A DNA stretch of 5,910 nt from assembly GCA_934655935.1 (NCBI GenBank), contig CAKUHJ010000115.1:1-5910 (forward strand), in the 5' to 3' direction. How positions within the stretch are numbered: the first letter of the stretch is position 1; each line of letters begins with the position of its first letter. Positions 1-5,910 of this stretch are shown piece after piece. The translations under genes and the position numbers were made by a program. This DNA comes from an uncultured Oscillospiraceae bacterium. GTDB lineage: Bacteria; Bacillota; Clostridia; Oscillospirales; Oscillospiraceae. A model generated the notes under the pieces. It did no database searches and had not been told where the DNA came from. It was given only the letters and a program-made list of their open reading frames with translations.

Positions 1-841
1 GCATGTGGCCACGCGCCCGGCTCCGGAGCTTGAAATGGCGGATATCATCCGGCTGATGGTCGGCCGTGAGCTTGGAAACCAGTTCCCGCCGAAGACAAAT
101 CAGCCCGGCGAGGTCTTCCTGGAGGTCCAGCATCTGACCGGCCAGTACAACCAGCTCCGCGATGTCAGCTTTTCTGCGCGGCGCGGAGAAATTCTGGGCC
201 TGGCGGGTCTGGACGGCAGCGGCCGGACGGAGACGCTGGAAACTATGTTCGGCGTGGCAACGCGCAAGGATGGGGAGATCCGGCTGGGCGGCAAGCTCTG
301 CAGGAACCTGAACCCGCGCCAGTCCATCAAAAACGGCTTTGCGCTTCTGACGGAGGAGCGCCGCGCAACCGGTATTTTCGGCATTCTGAACATCCGGGAG
401 AATACCGTAATCTCAAGCCTTGGCAAGCACAAGCGCTTCGGCGTCTGGCTCAGCAGCAGGTCCATGAAGAAGGACACGCAGTGGTCGATCGACGCCATGC
501 ACACCAAGACCCCTTCGCAGGAGACGAAAATCCGCAGCCTCTCGGGCGGCAACCAGCAGAAGGTCATCATCGGCCGCTGGCTTCTGACCGAGCCGGACGT
601 TCTTCTTCTGGACGAGCCGACCAGAGGCATTGACGTCGGCGCGAAGTATGAAATTTATCAGCTGATTCTCGACCTTGCAAACAAGGGAAAGACCGTTCTG
701 ATGGTCTCGTCTGAAATGCCGGAGCTTCTGGGCGTGTGCGACCGGATTCTGGTGATGTCCGGCGGACGGCTTGCGGGCGAGGTCGATGCGAAAAATACGA
801 CGCAGGAGCAGATCATGAGCCTTGCGGCGAAGTACGTTTAA
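1..841 (+). CDS. mglA: Sugar (galactose/methyl-galactoside type) ABC transporter ATP-binding protein, 3' part only
   Basis: This is the C-terminal ~279 residues of a two-domain sugar-import ATPase of the MglA/RbsA/XylG family, which hydrolyses ATP on the cytoplasmic face to drive sugar uptake. The frame is open to the left edge (His codon at 2-4), and family members are about 500 residues, so roughly the first half, including the first nucleotide-binding domain, is missing. The visible part opens with the inter-domain linker (ELEMADIIRLMVGREL, then FPPK). The second ATPase domain follows: a Walker A-like loop GLAGLDGSGRT near nt 197-229 that lacks the usual Lys, the signature LSGGNQQK near 539-562, Walker B VLLLDEPT near 599-622, the D-loop RGIDVGAK, and VSSEMPELLG in the H-loop region. 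A degenerate second Walker A and a missing H-loop His are normal for this family. The stop overlaps the ribosome site of the next gene, the permease. Galactose specificity is inferred from the downstream gal genes; ribose or another sugar is possible. Confidence 0.93.
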   Translation, partial: HVATRPAPELEMADIIRLMVGRELGNQFPPKTNQPGEVFLEVQHLTGQYNQLRDVSFSARRGEILGLAGLDGSGRTETLETMFGVATRKDGEIRLGGKLCRNLNPRQSIKNGFALLTEERRATGIFGILNIRENTVISSLGKHKRFGVWLSSRSMKKDTQWSIDAMHTKTPSQETKIRSLSGGNQQKVIIGRWLLTEPDVLLLDEPTRGIDVGAKYEIYQLILDLANKGKTVLMVSSEMPELLGVCDRILVMSGGRLAGEVDAKNTTQEQIMSLAAKYV

Positions 842-846
842 GGAGG
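841..846 (+). promoter_or_regulatory. Ribosome binding site of the permease gene
   Basis: AGGAGG shares its first A with the TAA stop of the ATPase gene and lies 8 bases before the ATG at 855. It fixes that ATG as the start rather than an in-frame upstream start at 822, which would lie inside the ATPase gene. The arrangement suggests that ribosomes finishing the ATPase gene re-initiate on the permease. Confidence 0.88.
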
Positions 847-854
847 TTAGCGGC

Positions 855-1952
855 ATGGCAAACCCTGTCAAACAGCTGCAGCGGAAAAGTGAGGAATATC
901 AGAAGCTGGACCGCCGGGACCGGCGCAGATTCTGGACGGATGGAATTCTCAACAACGCGCTTTACATCCTGATGGTGATTTTCATCATCTATACCGCAAT
1001 CAAGAACAAGAACTTCGTTTCCGCGGGCTCGATTGCAAACATCATATCTCTGGTTGCCGCGTCGCTTCCGATGGCGCTCGGCATTGCGGGCTGTATCGTC
1101 CTGACTGGTACGGACCTGTCCGGCGGACGTGTCGTCGGCCTGACGGCGGCCATTGCAGGCGCGCTTCTGCAGGACCACACGATCTCCAGAAAGCTGTTTT
1201 CCAATCTTCCGGAGATTACGGCGGGCTGGATTTTGCTGACGGTGCTGATCGTGGTGCTGGTCGGCGCGCTCATCGGCCTGGTAAACGGCTTCTTTGTTGC
1301 GAAGTTCAGCCTGCACCCGTTCATCGTGACGCTGGCCACGCAGCTGATTACCTACGGTCTGATCCTGATTTTCTTCATGCTCAACAACAACAACGGCCAG
1401 CCGGTCTCCGGCCTTTCCGAGCAGTATAAGAATGTGGTCTCTGCGCCGCTGGTCAAGTTTACAACCAAGCAGGGTGCAACGATTTCCATTCCCTGGTATG
1501 TGCTTTATGCGGCGCTGTTTGTGCTTCTGATGTGGTTCATCTGGAACAAGACGGCCTTCGGCAAGAACATGTTCGCCGTCGGCTCGAACGCAGACGCGGC
1601 ACGCGTTTCCGGCGTCAACGTCTTCTGGACGACGGTGATGGTGCATACGCTTGCGGGCGCGATGTACGGCGTGACCGGCTTTATCGAGGGCGCGCGCATC
1701 AGCTCCATTACCCAGGCCGCCGGCCTCAACTACGAGTGCGACGCTATCGCAGCCTGCGTCATCGGCGGCGTGTCCTTCGTCGGCGGCACGGGCAAGATCA
1801 GCGGCATCGTCCTCGGCGTGGCCGTGCTGAGAATCATTTTTGTGGCCCTGTCCATGCTCAGCATTGACCCCAGCATGCAGTACATCATCAAGGGCGCCAT
1901 CATCCTTGCAGCCTGCTCGCTGGATATGCGGAAATATCTGGTCAAGAAATAA
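855..1952 (+). CDS. mglC: Sugar ABC transporter permease (MglC/RbsC-like, galactose/methyl-galactoside type)
   Basis: A 365-residue integral membrane protein of the branched-chain amino acid/ribose permease family (BPD_transp_2), the channel through which sugar crosses the cytoplasmic membrane. The N-terminal ~30 residues are charged and cytoplasmic. Hydrophobic segments follow, roughly at 31-49, 60-88, 93-105, 123-147, 155-176, 213-230, 257-277, 293-312, 316-335 and 341-355. Family hallmarks are the GTDLSGGRV motif (about residues 85-93, the counterpart of G-x-DLSVG in RbsC), HPFIVTLAT (154-162), the cytoplasmic ATPase-coupling loop with [15 protein letters not shown] (241-255), and the late [14 protein letters not shown] (301-314). 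Length is slightly above the ~320-340 usual for the family, mainly from the N-terminal extension. It lies 13 bases after the ATPase gene, so the two should form one complex with a sugar-binding lipoprotein encoded outside the window. Exact sugar specificity cannot be read from the permease. Confidence 0.93.
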   Translation: MANPVKQLQRKSEEYQKLDRRDRRRFWTDGILNNALYILMVIFIIYTAIKNKNFVSAGSIANIISLVAASLPMALGIAGCIVLTGTDLSGGRVVGLTAAIAGALLQDHTISRKLFSNLPEITAGWILLTVLIVVLVGALIGLVNGFFVAKFSLHPFIVTLATQLITYGLILIFFMLNNNNGQPVSGLSEQYKNVVSAPLVKFTTKQGATISIPWYVLYAALFVLLMWFIWNKTAFGKNMFAVGSNADAARVSGVNVFWTTVMVHTLAGAMYGVTGFIEGARISSITQAAGLNYECDAIAACVIGGVSFVGGTGKISGIVLGVAVLRIIFVALSMLSIDPSMQYIIKGAIILAACSLDMRKYLVKK

Positions 1953-1954
1953 AA

Positions 1955-1990
1955 GCGGGAGGGGGCGGCAAAACCGTCCCCTCTGTTTTG
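1955..1990 (+). terminator. Terminator-like hairpin between permease gene and galE
   Basis: A 10-bp stem pairs 1959-1968 (GAGGGGGCGG) with 1974-1983 (CCGTCCCCTC). All pairs are Watson-Crick except one G-U (1965/1977), closing a CAAAA loop, and the stem is followed by TGTTTTG. This has the shape of an intrinsic terminator, but the T-run is short and interrupted, so it may act as a partial terminator or 3'-end stabiliser, giving different levels of transporter and enzyme mRNA. I see no convincing promoter between it and galE. Confidence 0.6.
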
Positions 1991-2017
1991 CGTGGAATGA
2001 AGAAACGAGGTACTTCT

Positions 2018-3010
2018 ATGAAAACAATTCTGGTTCTCGGCGGCGCGGGCTATATCGGCAGCCACACCGTGTATGAGCTGATCGAAAACGGCTATGACGT
2101 CGTCGTGGCGGACAATCTGGAAACCGGCTTCCGGGCAGCGGTGCATCCGAAAGCAAGGTTCTATCAGGGCGATATCCGGGACAAGGCCTTCTGCGACCAT
2201 GTCTTTTCCAGCGAGAAAATCGACGCGGTGATTCATTTTGCGGCCAATTCCCAAGTCGGCGAGAGCATGGTCAATCCCCTTAAGTATTACGACAACAACC
2301 TGGGCGGCACGCGGACAATGCTGCAGAGCATGATCGAGCATGGCGTGAAGTACATTGTGTTCTCCTCCACGGCGGCGACCTACGGCGAACCGGAGCGCGT
2401 CCCCATTCTGGAAACCGACCCGACGCACCCCACCAACTGCTACGGCGAGACGAAGCTTTCCATGGAGCGCATGTTCTACTGGGCGTCTGTGGCGCACGGT
2501 GTCCGCTTTGTGGCCCTGCGTTATTTTAACGCCTGCGGCGCGCATATGTCCGGCAAAATCGGCGAGGCGCACAATCCGGAGACACACCTCATCCCCATCG
2601 TTCTGCAGGTTCCGAACGGGCAGCGCGACCATGTGTCCATCTTCGGCGACGACTATCCCACGCGCGACGGCACGTGCGTGCGCGACTACATCCATGTGAC
2701 AGACCTTGCCTCCGCGCATATCCTGGCTGCCGAATACCTGATGAGCGGCGGAGAGAACAACGTCTTCAACCTCGGCAACGGCGTCGGCTTCACCGTCAAG
2801 GAGATCATTGACACGGCGGAAAAGGTCGTCGGCAAGCCCATTCAGTGCGAGATGGCGCCGCGCCGCGCAGGCGATCCGGCGCAGCTGGTGGCTTCGAGTG
2901 AAAAGGCGAAGACAGTGCTTGGCTGGAAGCCCAAATATGACGATATTGAGACGATTATCGGTTCCGCATGGAACTGGCACAAGGAGCATCCGCATGGCTA
3001 TGACGACTGA
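2018..3010 (+). CDS. galE: UDP-glucose 4-epimerase
   Basis: A 330-residue cytosolic extended short-chain dehydrogenase/reductase that interconverts UDP-galactose and UDP-glucose through a transient NAD-bound keto intermediate, the recycling step of the Leloir pathway. The NAD-binding Rossmann motif GGAGYIGS is at residues 8-15. VIHFAA is at 71-76. The SSTAATYG segment (116-123) supplies Thr118 in the place of E. coli Ser124. The catalytic YGETK pair is Tyr142/Lys146. RYFNACGA is at 168-175, [20 protein letters not shown] at 212-231 and APRRAGDPA at 280-288. The C-terminal HPHGYDD resembles the E. coli ending, and full length (E. coli 338) indicates an intact gene. ATG 2018 is chosen because the Rossmann strand begins directly after it and GAGG (2007-2010) lies 7 bases upstream; in-frame starts at 1988 (TTG) and 1997 (ATG) would add an unsupported short leader. 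The 3' end overlaps galT by 17 bases. The residue matching E. coli Tyr299 appears to be Leu290, so activity on N-acetylated sugars cannot be excluded. Confidence 0.97.
   Translation: MKTILVLGGAGYIGSHTVYELIENGYDVVVADNLETGFRAAVHPKARFYQGDIRDKAFCDHVFSSEKIDAVIHFAANSQVGESMVNPLKYYDNNLGGTRTMLQSMIEHGVKYIVFSSTAATYGEPERVPILETDPTHPTNCYGETKLSMERMFYWASVAHGVRFVALRYFNACGAHMSGKIGEAHNPETHLIPIVLQVPNGQRDHVSIFGDDYPTRDGTCVRDYIHVTDLASAHILAAEYLMSGGENNVFNLGNGVGFTVKEIIDTAEKVVGKPIQCEMAPRRAGDPAQLVASSEKAKTVLGWKPKYDDIETIIGSAWNWHKEHPHGYDD
2981..2986 (+). promoter_or_regulatory. Ribosome binding site of galT inside galE
   Basis: AAGGAG lies inside the last codons of galE, 7 bases before ATG 2994 and 13 before the in-frame ATG at 3000. 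The spacing favours 2994 as the galT start. Its place within the galE coding end supports translational coupling of the two genes. Confidence 0.8.
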
Positions 3011-4502
3011 ACAGGCGTGGACGGCGCTGGACTCGCTGCTGGACTATGCGAAGGGCTGCGGCCTGCTGCACCCGCTGGACGAGACATTTGCGCGCAACAG
3101 CCTGCTCACGGAGCTGAAGCTTGAAGGCTACGAAGCGCAGCGCGAGCGCTGGGATTTCCCGGAATGCCTGAGGCGACTGTGTGATTATGCGGTCGAAAAC
3201 GAGCAGATTCACGACACCATCGCCGAGCGCGACCTGTTTGACGTCCGGCTCATGGGCTGCGTGACACCGCGGCCGTCGGAGGCCGTGCGGAAGTTCTGGT
3301 CGCTCTACGCAGAAAGCCCGAAAGCGGCGACCGACTACTTCTACAAACTCAGCCAGGACTGCAACTACATCCGCCGCGACCGCATCGCAAAGGACGAGCA
3401 CTGGACGGCGCAGACGAAATATGGCGAACTCGAAATTTCCATCAACCTCTCCAAGCCCGAAAAAGACCCGCGCGATATCGCGGCGGCGAAGCTGAAAAAG
3501 GCGTCTGGATACCCGAAGTGCCTGCTCTGCGTCGAAAACGTCGGCTACGCCGGCACAATCTCGCACCCGGCGCGGCAGAATCTGCGCGTCATGCCTGTGA
3601 CCGTGAACGGCCAGCCGTGGGGCTTCCAGTATTCACCGTATGTCTATTACAACGAGCACGCCATTGTGATGAACACCCGGCACACGCCGATGGTCATTGA
3701 CCGTTCCGCGTTTGACAAGCTGTTCAGCTTTGTGGAGCAGTTCCCGCACTACTTCCTGGGCAGCAACGCCGACCTGCCCATCGTGGGCGGCAGCATCCTT
3801 GCACACGAGCATTTCCAGGGCGGACGGCACACGTTCCCGATGGAGAAGGCCGGGGCGGAGTTTTCCTTCGGCGTGCCGGGCTTTGAAGACGTTTCCTGCT
3901 GCGTCGTGAAGTACCCGATGACGGTGCTGCGTCTGAACTCCGAAAACAAAAGCCAGCTCTGCGGGCTGGCGGGCAGGATTCTTGACAGCTGGCGCGGCTA
4001 TTCTGACCCCGAGGCCATGATCTTCGCGGAGACGGACGGCGAGCCGCACAACACCATTACGCCGATCGCCCGCATGAGGGACGGCAGGTATGAGCTGGAT
4101 ATGGTCCTGCGCAATAACCTGACGACGAAGGAGCATCCGATGGGCCTGTACCATCCGCACGAGGAGCTGCACCATATCAAGAAAGAAAACATCGGCCTGA
4201 TCGAGGTCATGGGTCTGGCGATTTTGCCGGGACGGCTCAAAAGGGAGATGGCCGACCTGCGGACGGCGCTTCTGAACGGCGAAGACCTTCGCGCAAATGA
4301 AGAACTCGCCAAGCACGCCGACTGGGCGGAGGAATTCATGGGCCGGCGTCCGGAATTCAATGCGGACAACGCCGAAAGCATCATCCGGGACGAGATCGGC
4401 CAGGTTTTTGCGCAGGTTCTGGAATGCGCGGGCGTTTACAAGTGCACGGCGGAGGGCCGCGCACATCTCAAAAAGTTCCTGACGGAGGTTCAGAATGGAT
4501 AA
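2994..4502 (+). CDS. galT: UDP-glucose--hexose-1-phosphate uridylyltransferase, class II
   Basis: A 502-residue cytosolic enzyme that swaps galactose-1-phosphate for the glucose-1-phosphate of UDP-glucose. Length and sequence fit the class II GalT family of Firmicutes (about 490-510 residues) rather than the ~350-residue E. coli class I. Conserved stretches are [13 protein letters not shown] (33-45), a [17 protein letters not shown] region (80-96), [14 protein letters not shown] (175-188) with a CxxC pair at 176/179, [14 protein letters not shown] (220-233), [22 protein letters not shown] (256-277) and, near the C-terminal half, [12 protein letters not shown] (349-360), [20 protein letters not shown] (372-391). 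By analogy with the HPHxQ nucleophile of class I, the HEHFQ at 271-275 is the likely uridylyl-accepting histidine site; this is inference. ATG 2994 is preferred over ATG 3000 because of the AAGGAG spacing. It overlaps galE by 17 bases and galK by 8, so all three are expected to be made together. No frame damage is visible. Confidence 0.96.
   Translation: MAMTTEQAWTALDSLLDYAKGCGLLHPLDETFARNSLLTELKLEGYEAQRERWDFPECLRRLCDYAVENEQIHDTIAERDLFDVRLMGCVTPRPSEAVRKFWSLYAESPKAATDYFYKLSQDCNYIRRDRIAKDEHWTAQTKYGELEISINLSKPEKDPRDIAAAKLKKASGYPKCLLCVENVGYAGTISHPARQNLRVMPVTVNGQPWGFQYSPYVYYNEHAIVMNTRHTPMVIDRSAFDKLFSFVEQFPHYFLGSNADLPIVGGSILAHEHFQGGRHTFPMEKAGAEFSFGVPGFEDVSCCVVKYPMTVLRLNSENKSQLCGLAGRILDSWRGYSDPEAMIFAETDGEPHNTITPIARMRDGRYELDMVLRNNLTTKEHPMGLYHPHEELHHIKKENIGLIEVMGLAILPGRLKREMADLRTALLNGEDLRANEELAKHADWAEEFMGRRPEFNADNAESIIRDEIGQVFAQVLECAGVYKCTAEGRAHLKKFLTEVQNG
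4484..4488 (+). promoter_or_regulatory. Ribosome binding site of galK inside galT
   Basis: GGAGG lies within the last galT codons, 6 bases before ATG 4495. It supports that start and, with the ATG overlapping the galT stop region, a coupled translation of galT and galK. Confidence 0.82.
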
Positions 4503-5604
4503 GGTTTATCATTTTTCCGCGCCGGGGCGGACGGAAATCGGCGGCAACCACACCGACCACCAGCACGGCTGCGTGCTGGCTGCGGCCGTCGATATGCAGA
4601 CATCGGCGGAGGTGCGCCTGAACGGGACGAATGTCATCCGCGTCGATTCCGAGGGCTACAGGCCCGTGGAAATCGACCTTACGGACCTCGCGGCAAGGGA
4701 AGCTGAAAAAAATACCACCGCGGCCCTGATCCGGGGCGTGGCGGCGGCGTTCCGGCAGCGCGGCTACCGGCTGTCCGGCTTTGACGCGAAGGTGCGTTCT
4801 ACGGTCCTGCCCGGCTCCGGTCTTTCCAGCTCCGCCGCGTTCGAGGTCCTGTTCGGGCGGATTCTCAACGGCCTGTTTGCAGACGACGCGGTCTCTGCGA
4901 TTGAGATTGCGCAGATCGGCCAGTACGCCGAAAATGTCTACTACGGAAAGCCGTCCGGCCTGATGGACCAGATGGCCTCCAGCGTCGGCGGACTGGTGTT
5001 CATTGATTTTGCCGACCCGAAGAAGCCGGTTGTGGAAAGAATTGATTATGACTTTGCGCACAGCGGCTGTACGCTCTGCACCATCGATACCGGGGCGGAC
5101 CATGCCGACCTGACGGACGAGTACGCGGCTATGCCGGTTGAAATGAAGCGGGTCGCGGCATACTTCGGCAAGGAAGTCCTCCGCGAGGTGGACGAGGCGG
5201 AGTTCTACGCAAAAATCGCCGGCGTCCGCAGGGAAGCCGGCGACCGTGCAGCGCTGCGGGCGATGCATTTCTTCAACGAGAACCGCCGCGCGCAGCTGCA
5301 GGTCCGGGCGCTGAAAAACGACAACTTCGGGGCGTTTCTGCACTATGTGAACGAGTCCGGCATGGCCTCGTGGACGCTTCTGCAGAATGTGACGCCCGCC
5401 GGGTATATCGAAAAGCAGGATATGGCGTTTGCGCTTGCGCTCTGCCAGAAGCTTCTGGACGGCGAGGGCGCCGTCCGCGTCCACGGCGGCGGCTTCGCAG
5501 GCACCGCGCTTGCGTTCGTGCCCGACGCCCGGCTGGCGCATTTCCGCAGCGAGGTGGAGCGGGTCCTGGGCGCAGGCAGCGTCCACTGCCTCCGGATTCA
5601 GTAA
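4495..5604 (+). CDS. galK: Galactokinase (GHMP kinase family)
   Basis: A 369-residue cytosolic kinase that transfers phosphate from ATP to the C1 hydroxyl of alpha-D-galactose, the first committed Leloir step. GHMP-kinase motifs occur in the expected order. The sugar-binding signature is GRTEIGGNHTDHQHG (11-25), with Arg12, His19 and Asp21 conserved. The ATP-binding motif is LPGSGLSSSAA (105-115), with the typical helix following. GKPSGLMDQMASSVGG (151-166) carries the probable catalytic Asp158. DTGADHADLTDEYAAMP (198-214) and VHGGGFAGTALAF (329-341) complete the fold. The usual GEHTDY reads GNHTDH here, replacing the Glu that contacts galactose in characterised enzymes. I recall this variant in other clostridial galactokinases, so it is probably a subfamily trait rather than a defect. 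The gene begins 8 bases before the galT stop ends, with GGAGG 6 bases upstream, and is followed by a probable terminator. It appears complete and is the last gene of the visible operon. Confidence 0.96.
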   Translation: MDKVYHFSAPGRTEIGGNHTDHQHGCVLAAAVDMQTSAEVRLNGTNVIRVDSEGYRPVEIDLTDLAAREAEKNTTAALIRGVAAAFRQRGYRLSGFDAKVRSTVLPGSGLSSSAAFEVLFGRILNGLFADDAVSAIEIAQIGQYAENVYYGKPSGLMDQMASSVGGLVFIDFADPKKPVVERIDYDFAHSGCTLCTIDTGADHADLTDEYAAMPVEMKRVAAYFGKEVLREVDEAEFYAKIAGVRREAGDRAALRAMHFFNENRRAQLQVRALKNDNFGAFLHYVNESGMASWTLLQNVTPAGYIEKQDMAFALALCQKLLDGEGAVRVHGGGFAGTALAFVPDARLAHFRSEVERVLGAGSVHCLRIQ

Positions 5605-5612
5605 GGCTTTTC

Positions 5613-5640
5613 CTGCCGGGCTGCTGCAGCTTTTTTATTT
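5613..5640 (+). terminator. Probable intrinsic terminator of the gal operon
   Basis: Just after the galK stop, GCTG (5620-5623) can pair with CAGC (5627-5630) around a CTG loop; alternatively CTGC pairs (5613-5616 with 5626-5629) form a larger loop. Either is followed directly by TTTTTTATTT (5631-5640). The T-tract is strong but the GC stem is only about 4 bp, so efficiency is uncertain. Location at the end of the last gene supports the call. Confidence 0.55.
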
Positions 5641-5677
5641 GTCTGGCACGCCAGCGCCCGGGGGCGTCGTCCTTCCG

Positions 5678-5728
5678 CCGCGCCAGTGCAAGGCACGAAA
5701 GCAGCTGCAGGCTTGCTGGGTACCTTCG
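5678..5728. repeat. 51-bp direct repeat, copy 1
   Basis: This stretch is identical base for base with 5858-5908, exactly 180 bp downstream. Internally it carries the palindromes GCAGCTGC (5701-5708) and GGTACC, and an imperfect stem pairing CCA-GCAAG (5683-5692, with GT bulged at 5686-5687) to CTTGCTGG (5712-5719). Its right end also forms a perfect 8-bp stem with the start of the adjoining element (5709-5716 with 5728-5735). No coding role is apparent. Confidence 0.9.
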
Positions 5729-5731
5729 CAA

Positions 5732-5847
5732 GCCTCCCGCTGATGAGGGAGGTGGCAAAGCCGAAGGCTTTGACGGAGGGAGAGAAAAAGCGCGACACGC
5801 TCTCTCCCTCAGTCAGCTTCGCTGACAGCTCCCTCCCAGAGGGAGCC
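5732..5847. repeat. Hairpin-rich element with imperfect terminal inverted repeats (MITE/REP-like)
   Basis: The ends are inverted repeats of one another: 5732-5756 matches the reverse complement of 5824-5847 at 19 of 23 aligned positions plus one gap. Five stem-loops follow one another: 5733-5738 with 5747-5752 (6 bp); 5756-5762 with 5766-5772 (7 bp, GAA loop); 5776-5785 with 5801-5810 (10 bp, with an inner GCG/CGC); 5812-5817 with 5821-5826 (6 bp, TTC loop); 5828-5834 with 5840-5846 (7 bp). All listed stems are perfect Watson-Crick. There is no transposase and no clear target duplication, so a small non-autonomous mobile or interspersed repeat is the best inference; a structured RNA is an alternative. 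It resembles repeats I associate with gut Clostridia, but I could not search for copies. Confidence 0.65.
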
Positions 5848-5857
5848 TCAGGTGCTC

Positions 5858-5908
5858 CCGCGCCAGTGCAAGGCACGAAAGCAGCTGCAGGCTTGCTGGG
5901 TACCTTCG
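5858..5908. repeat. 51-bp direct repeat, copy 2, at the right edge
   Basis: This is an exact copy of 5678-5728 on the same strand. Identity breaks at its left end (C at 5857 against G at 5677) and after 5908 (T against C at 5729), and the window stops two bases later. Whether another palindromic element follows cannot be seen. Confidence 0.9.
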
Positions 5909-5910
5909 TA

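Larger units (their letters stand above)
5605..5910. other. Intergenic region after galK without a credible gene
   Basis: This stretch contains, in order, a probable galK terminator (to about 5640), a GC-rich spacer with small inverted repeats (CTGG 5643-5646 with CCAG 5651-5654; CGCC 5655-5658 with GGCG 5663-5666), a 51-bp repeat, a hairpin-rich palindromic element, and a second copy of the 51-bp repeat reaching almost to the window edge. Open frames crossing it lack ribosome sites and resemble translated repeats, so I treat the region as noncoding DNA. Confidence 0.75.

Noticed and set aside
5..7. GTG at position 5 as the true start of the ATPase gene
   Set aside because: The frame stays open to the left edge and the protein starting here would lack the whole first ATPase domain, so the gene is cut by the window.
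197..229. Missing Walker A lysine suggesting a dead ATPase pseudogene
   Set aside because: The second domain of MglA/RbsA-type ATPases normally has a degenerate Walker A (GxxGxGRT); the rest of the frame is intact and conserved.
1730..2995. Long open frame of 421 codons on the minus strand, opposite the end of mglC and galE
   Set aside because: It lies opposite galE and the end of mglC, both with clear family motifs. Its translation has no recognisable domain and long antisense frames are expected in GC-rich codon-biased genes.
4468..5586. Open frame of 372 codons on the minus strand opposite galK
   Set aside because: It mirrors galK codon by codon on the other strand, has no recognisable motif, and galK has all GHMP motifs.
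5370..5825. Possible small gene running from inside galK into the repeat region on the + strand
   Set aside because: Arg/Ala/Pro-rich translation of GC-rich DNA, overlapping galK in another frame, with no ribosome site, and ending in repeat sequence.
5598..5876. Possible 92-codon minus-strand gene across the repeats
   Set aside because: The translation simply reads through the direct repeats and hairpins; no ribosome site or recognisable domain was seen, so noncoding repeat DNA is the better explanation.
5678..5908. CRISPR array
   Set aside because: Only two copies, 51 bp long, separated by 129 bp that is itself palindromic; no short regular repeats with unique spacers and no cas genes in view.

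Overview
The window looks like a piece of a GC-rich Gram-positive (Firmicutes/Clostridia-type) chromosome. I infer this from the strong AGGAGG-type ribosome sites, the class II galT (a family typical of Firmicutes), the clostridial-style galactokinase motif GRTEIGGNHTDHQHG, and a hairpin-rich intergenic element of a kind I associate with Ruminococcaceae/Oscillospiraceae gut bacteria. Genus cannot be fixed from the sequence alone.

Layout, all on the + strand: 1-841 is the 3' part of a sugar ABC transporter ATPase (mglA-like; the 5' half lies off the left edge). 855-1952 is the matching sugar permease (mglC-like). 1953-2017 is a short gap with a terminator-like hairpin. 2018-3010 is galE, 2994-4502 is class II galT, and 4495-5604 is galK. 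galE/galT and galT/galK overlap by 17 and 8 bases, so the three are very probably translationally coupled. 5605-5910 holds no convincing gene. It starts with a probable terminator, followed by two identical 51-bp direct repeats exactly 180 bp apart; between them lies a 116-bp element with imperfect terminal inverted repeats and five stem-loops.

Together the genes make an uptake-plus-Leloir module. The MglA/MglC-type transporter would bring in galactose or a galactoside, with a binding protein (mglB-like) expected upstream of the window. GalK would phosphorylate galactose, GalT would exchange it onto UDP-glucose to give glucose-1-phosphate and UDP-galactose, and GalE would recycle UDP-galactose to UDP-glucose. 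No galM mutarotase and no regulator gene are visible. The coding part is conventional. The most unusual part is the repeat-bearing tail after galK, whose second repeat copy runs to the right edge, so the repeat array may continue outside the window.
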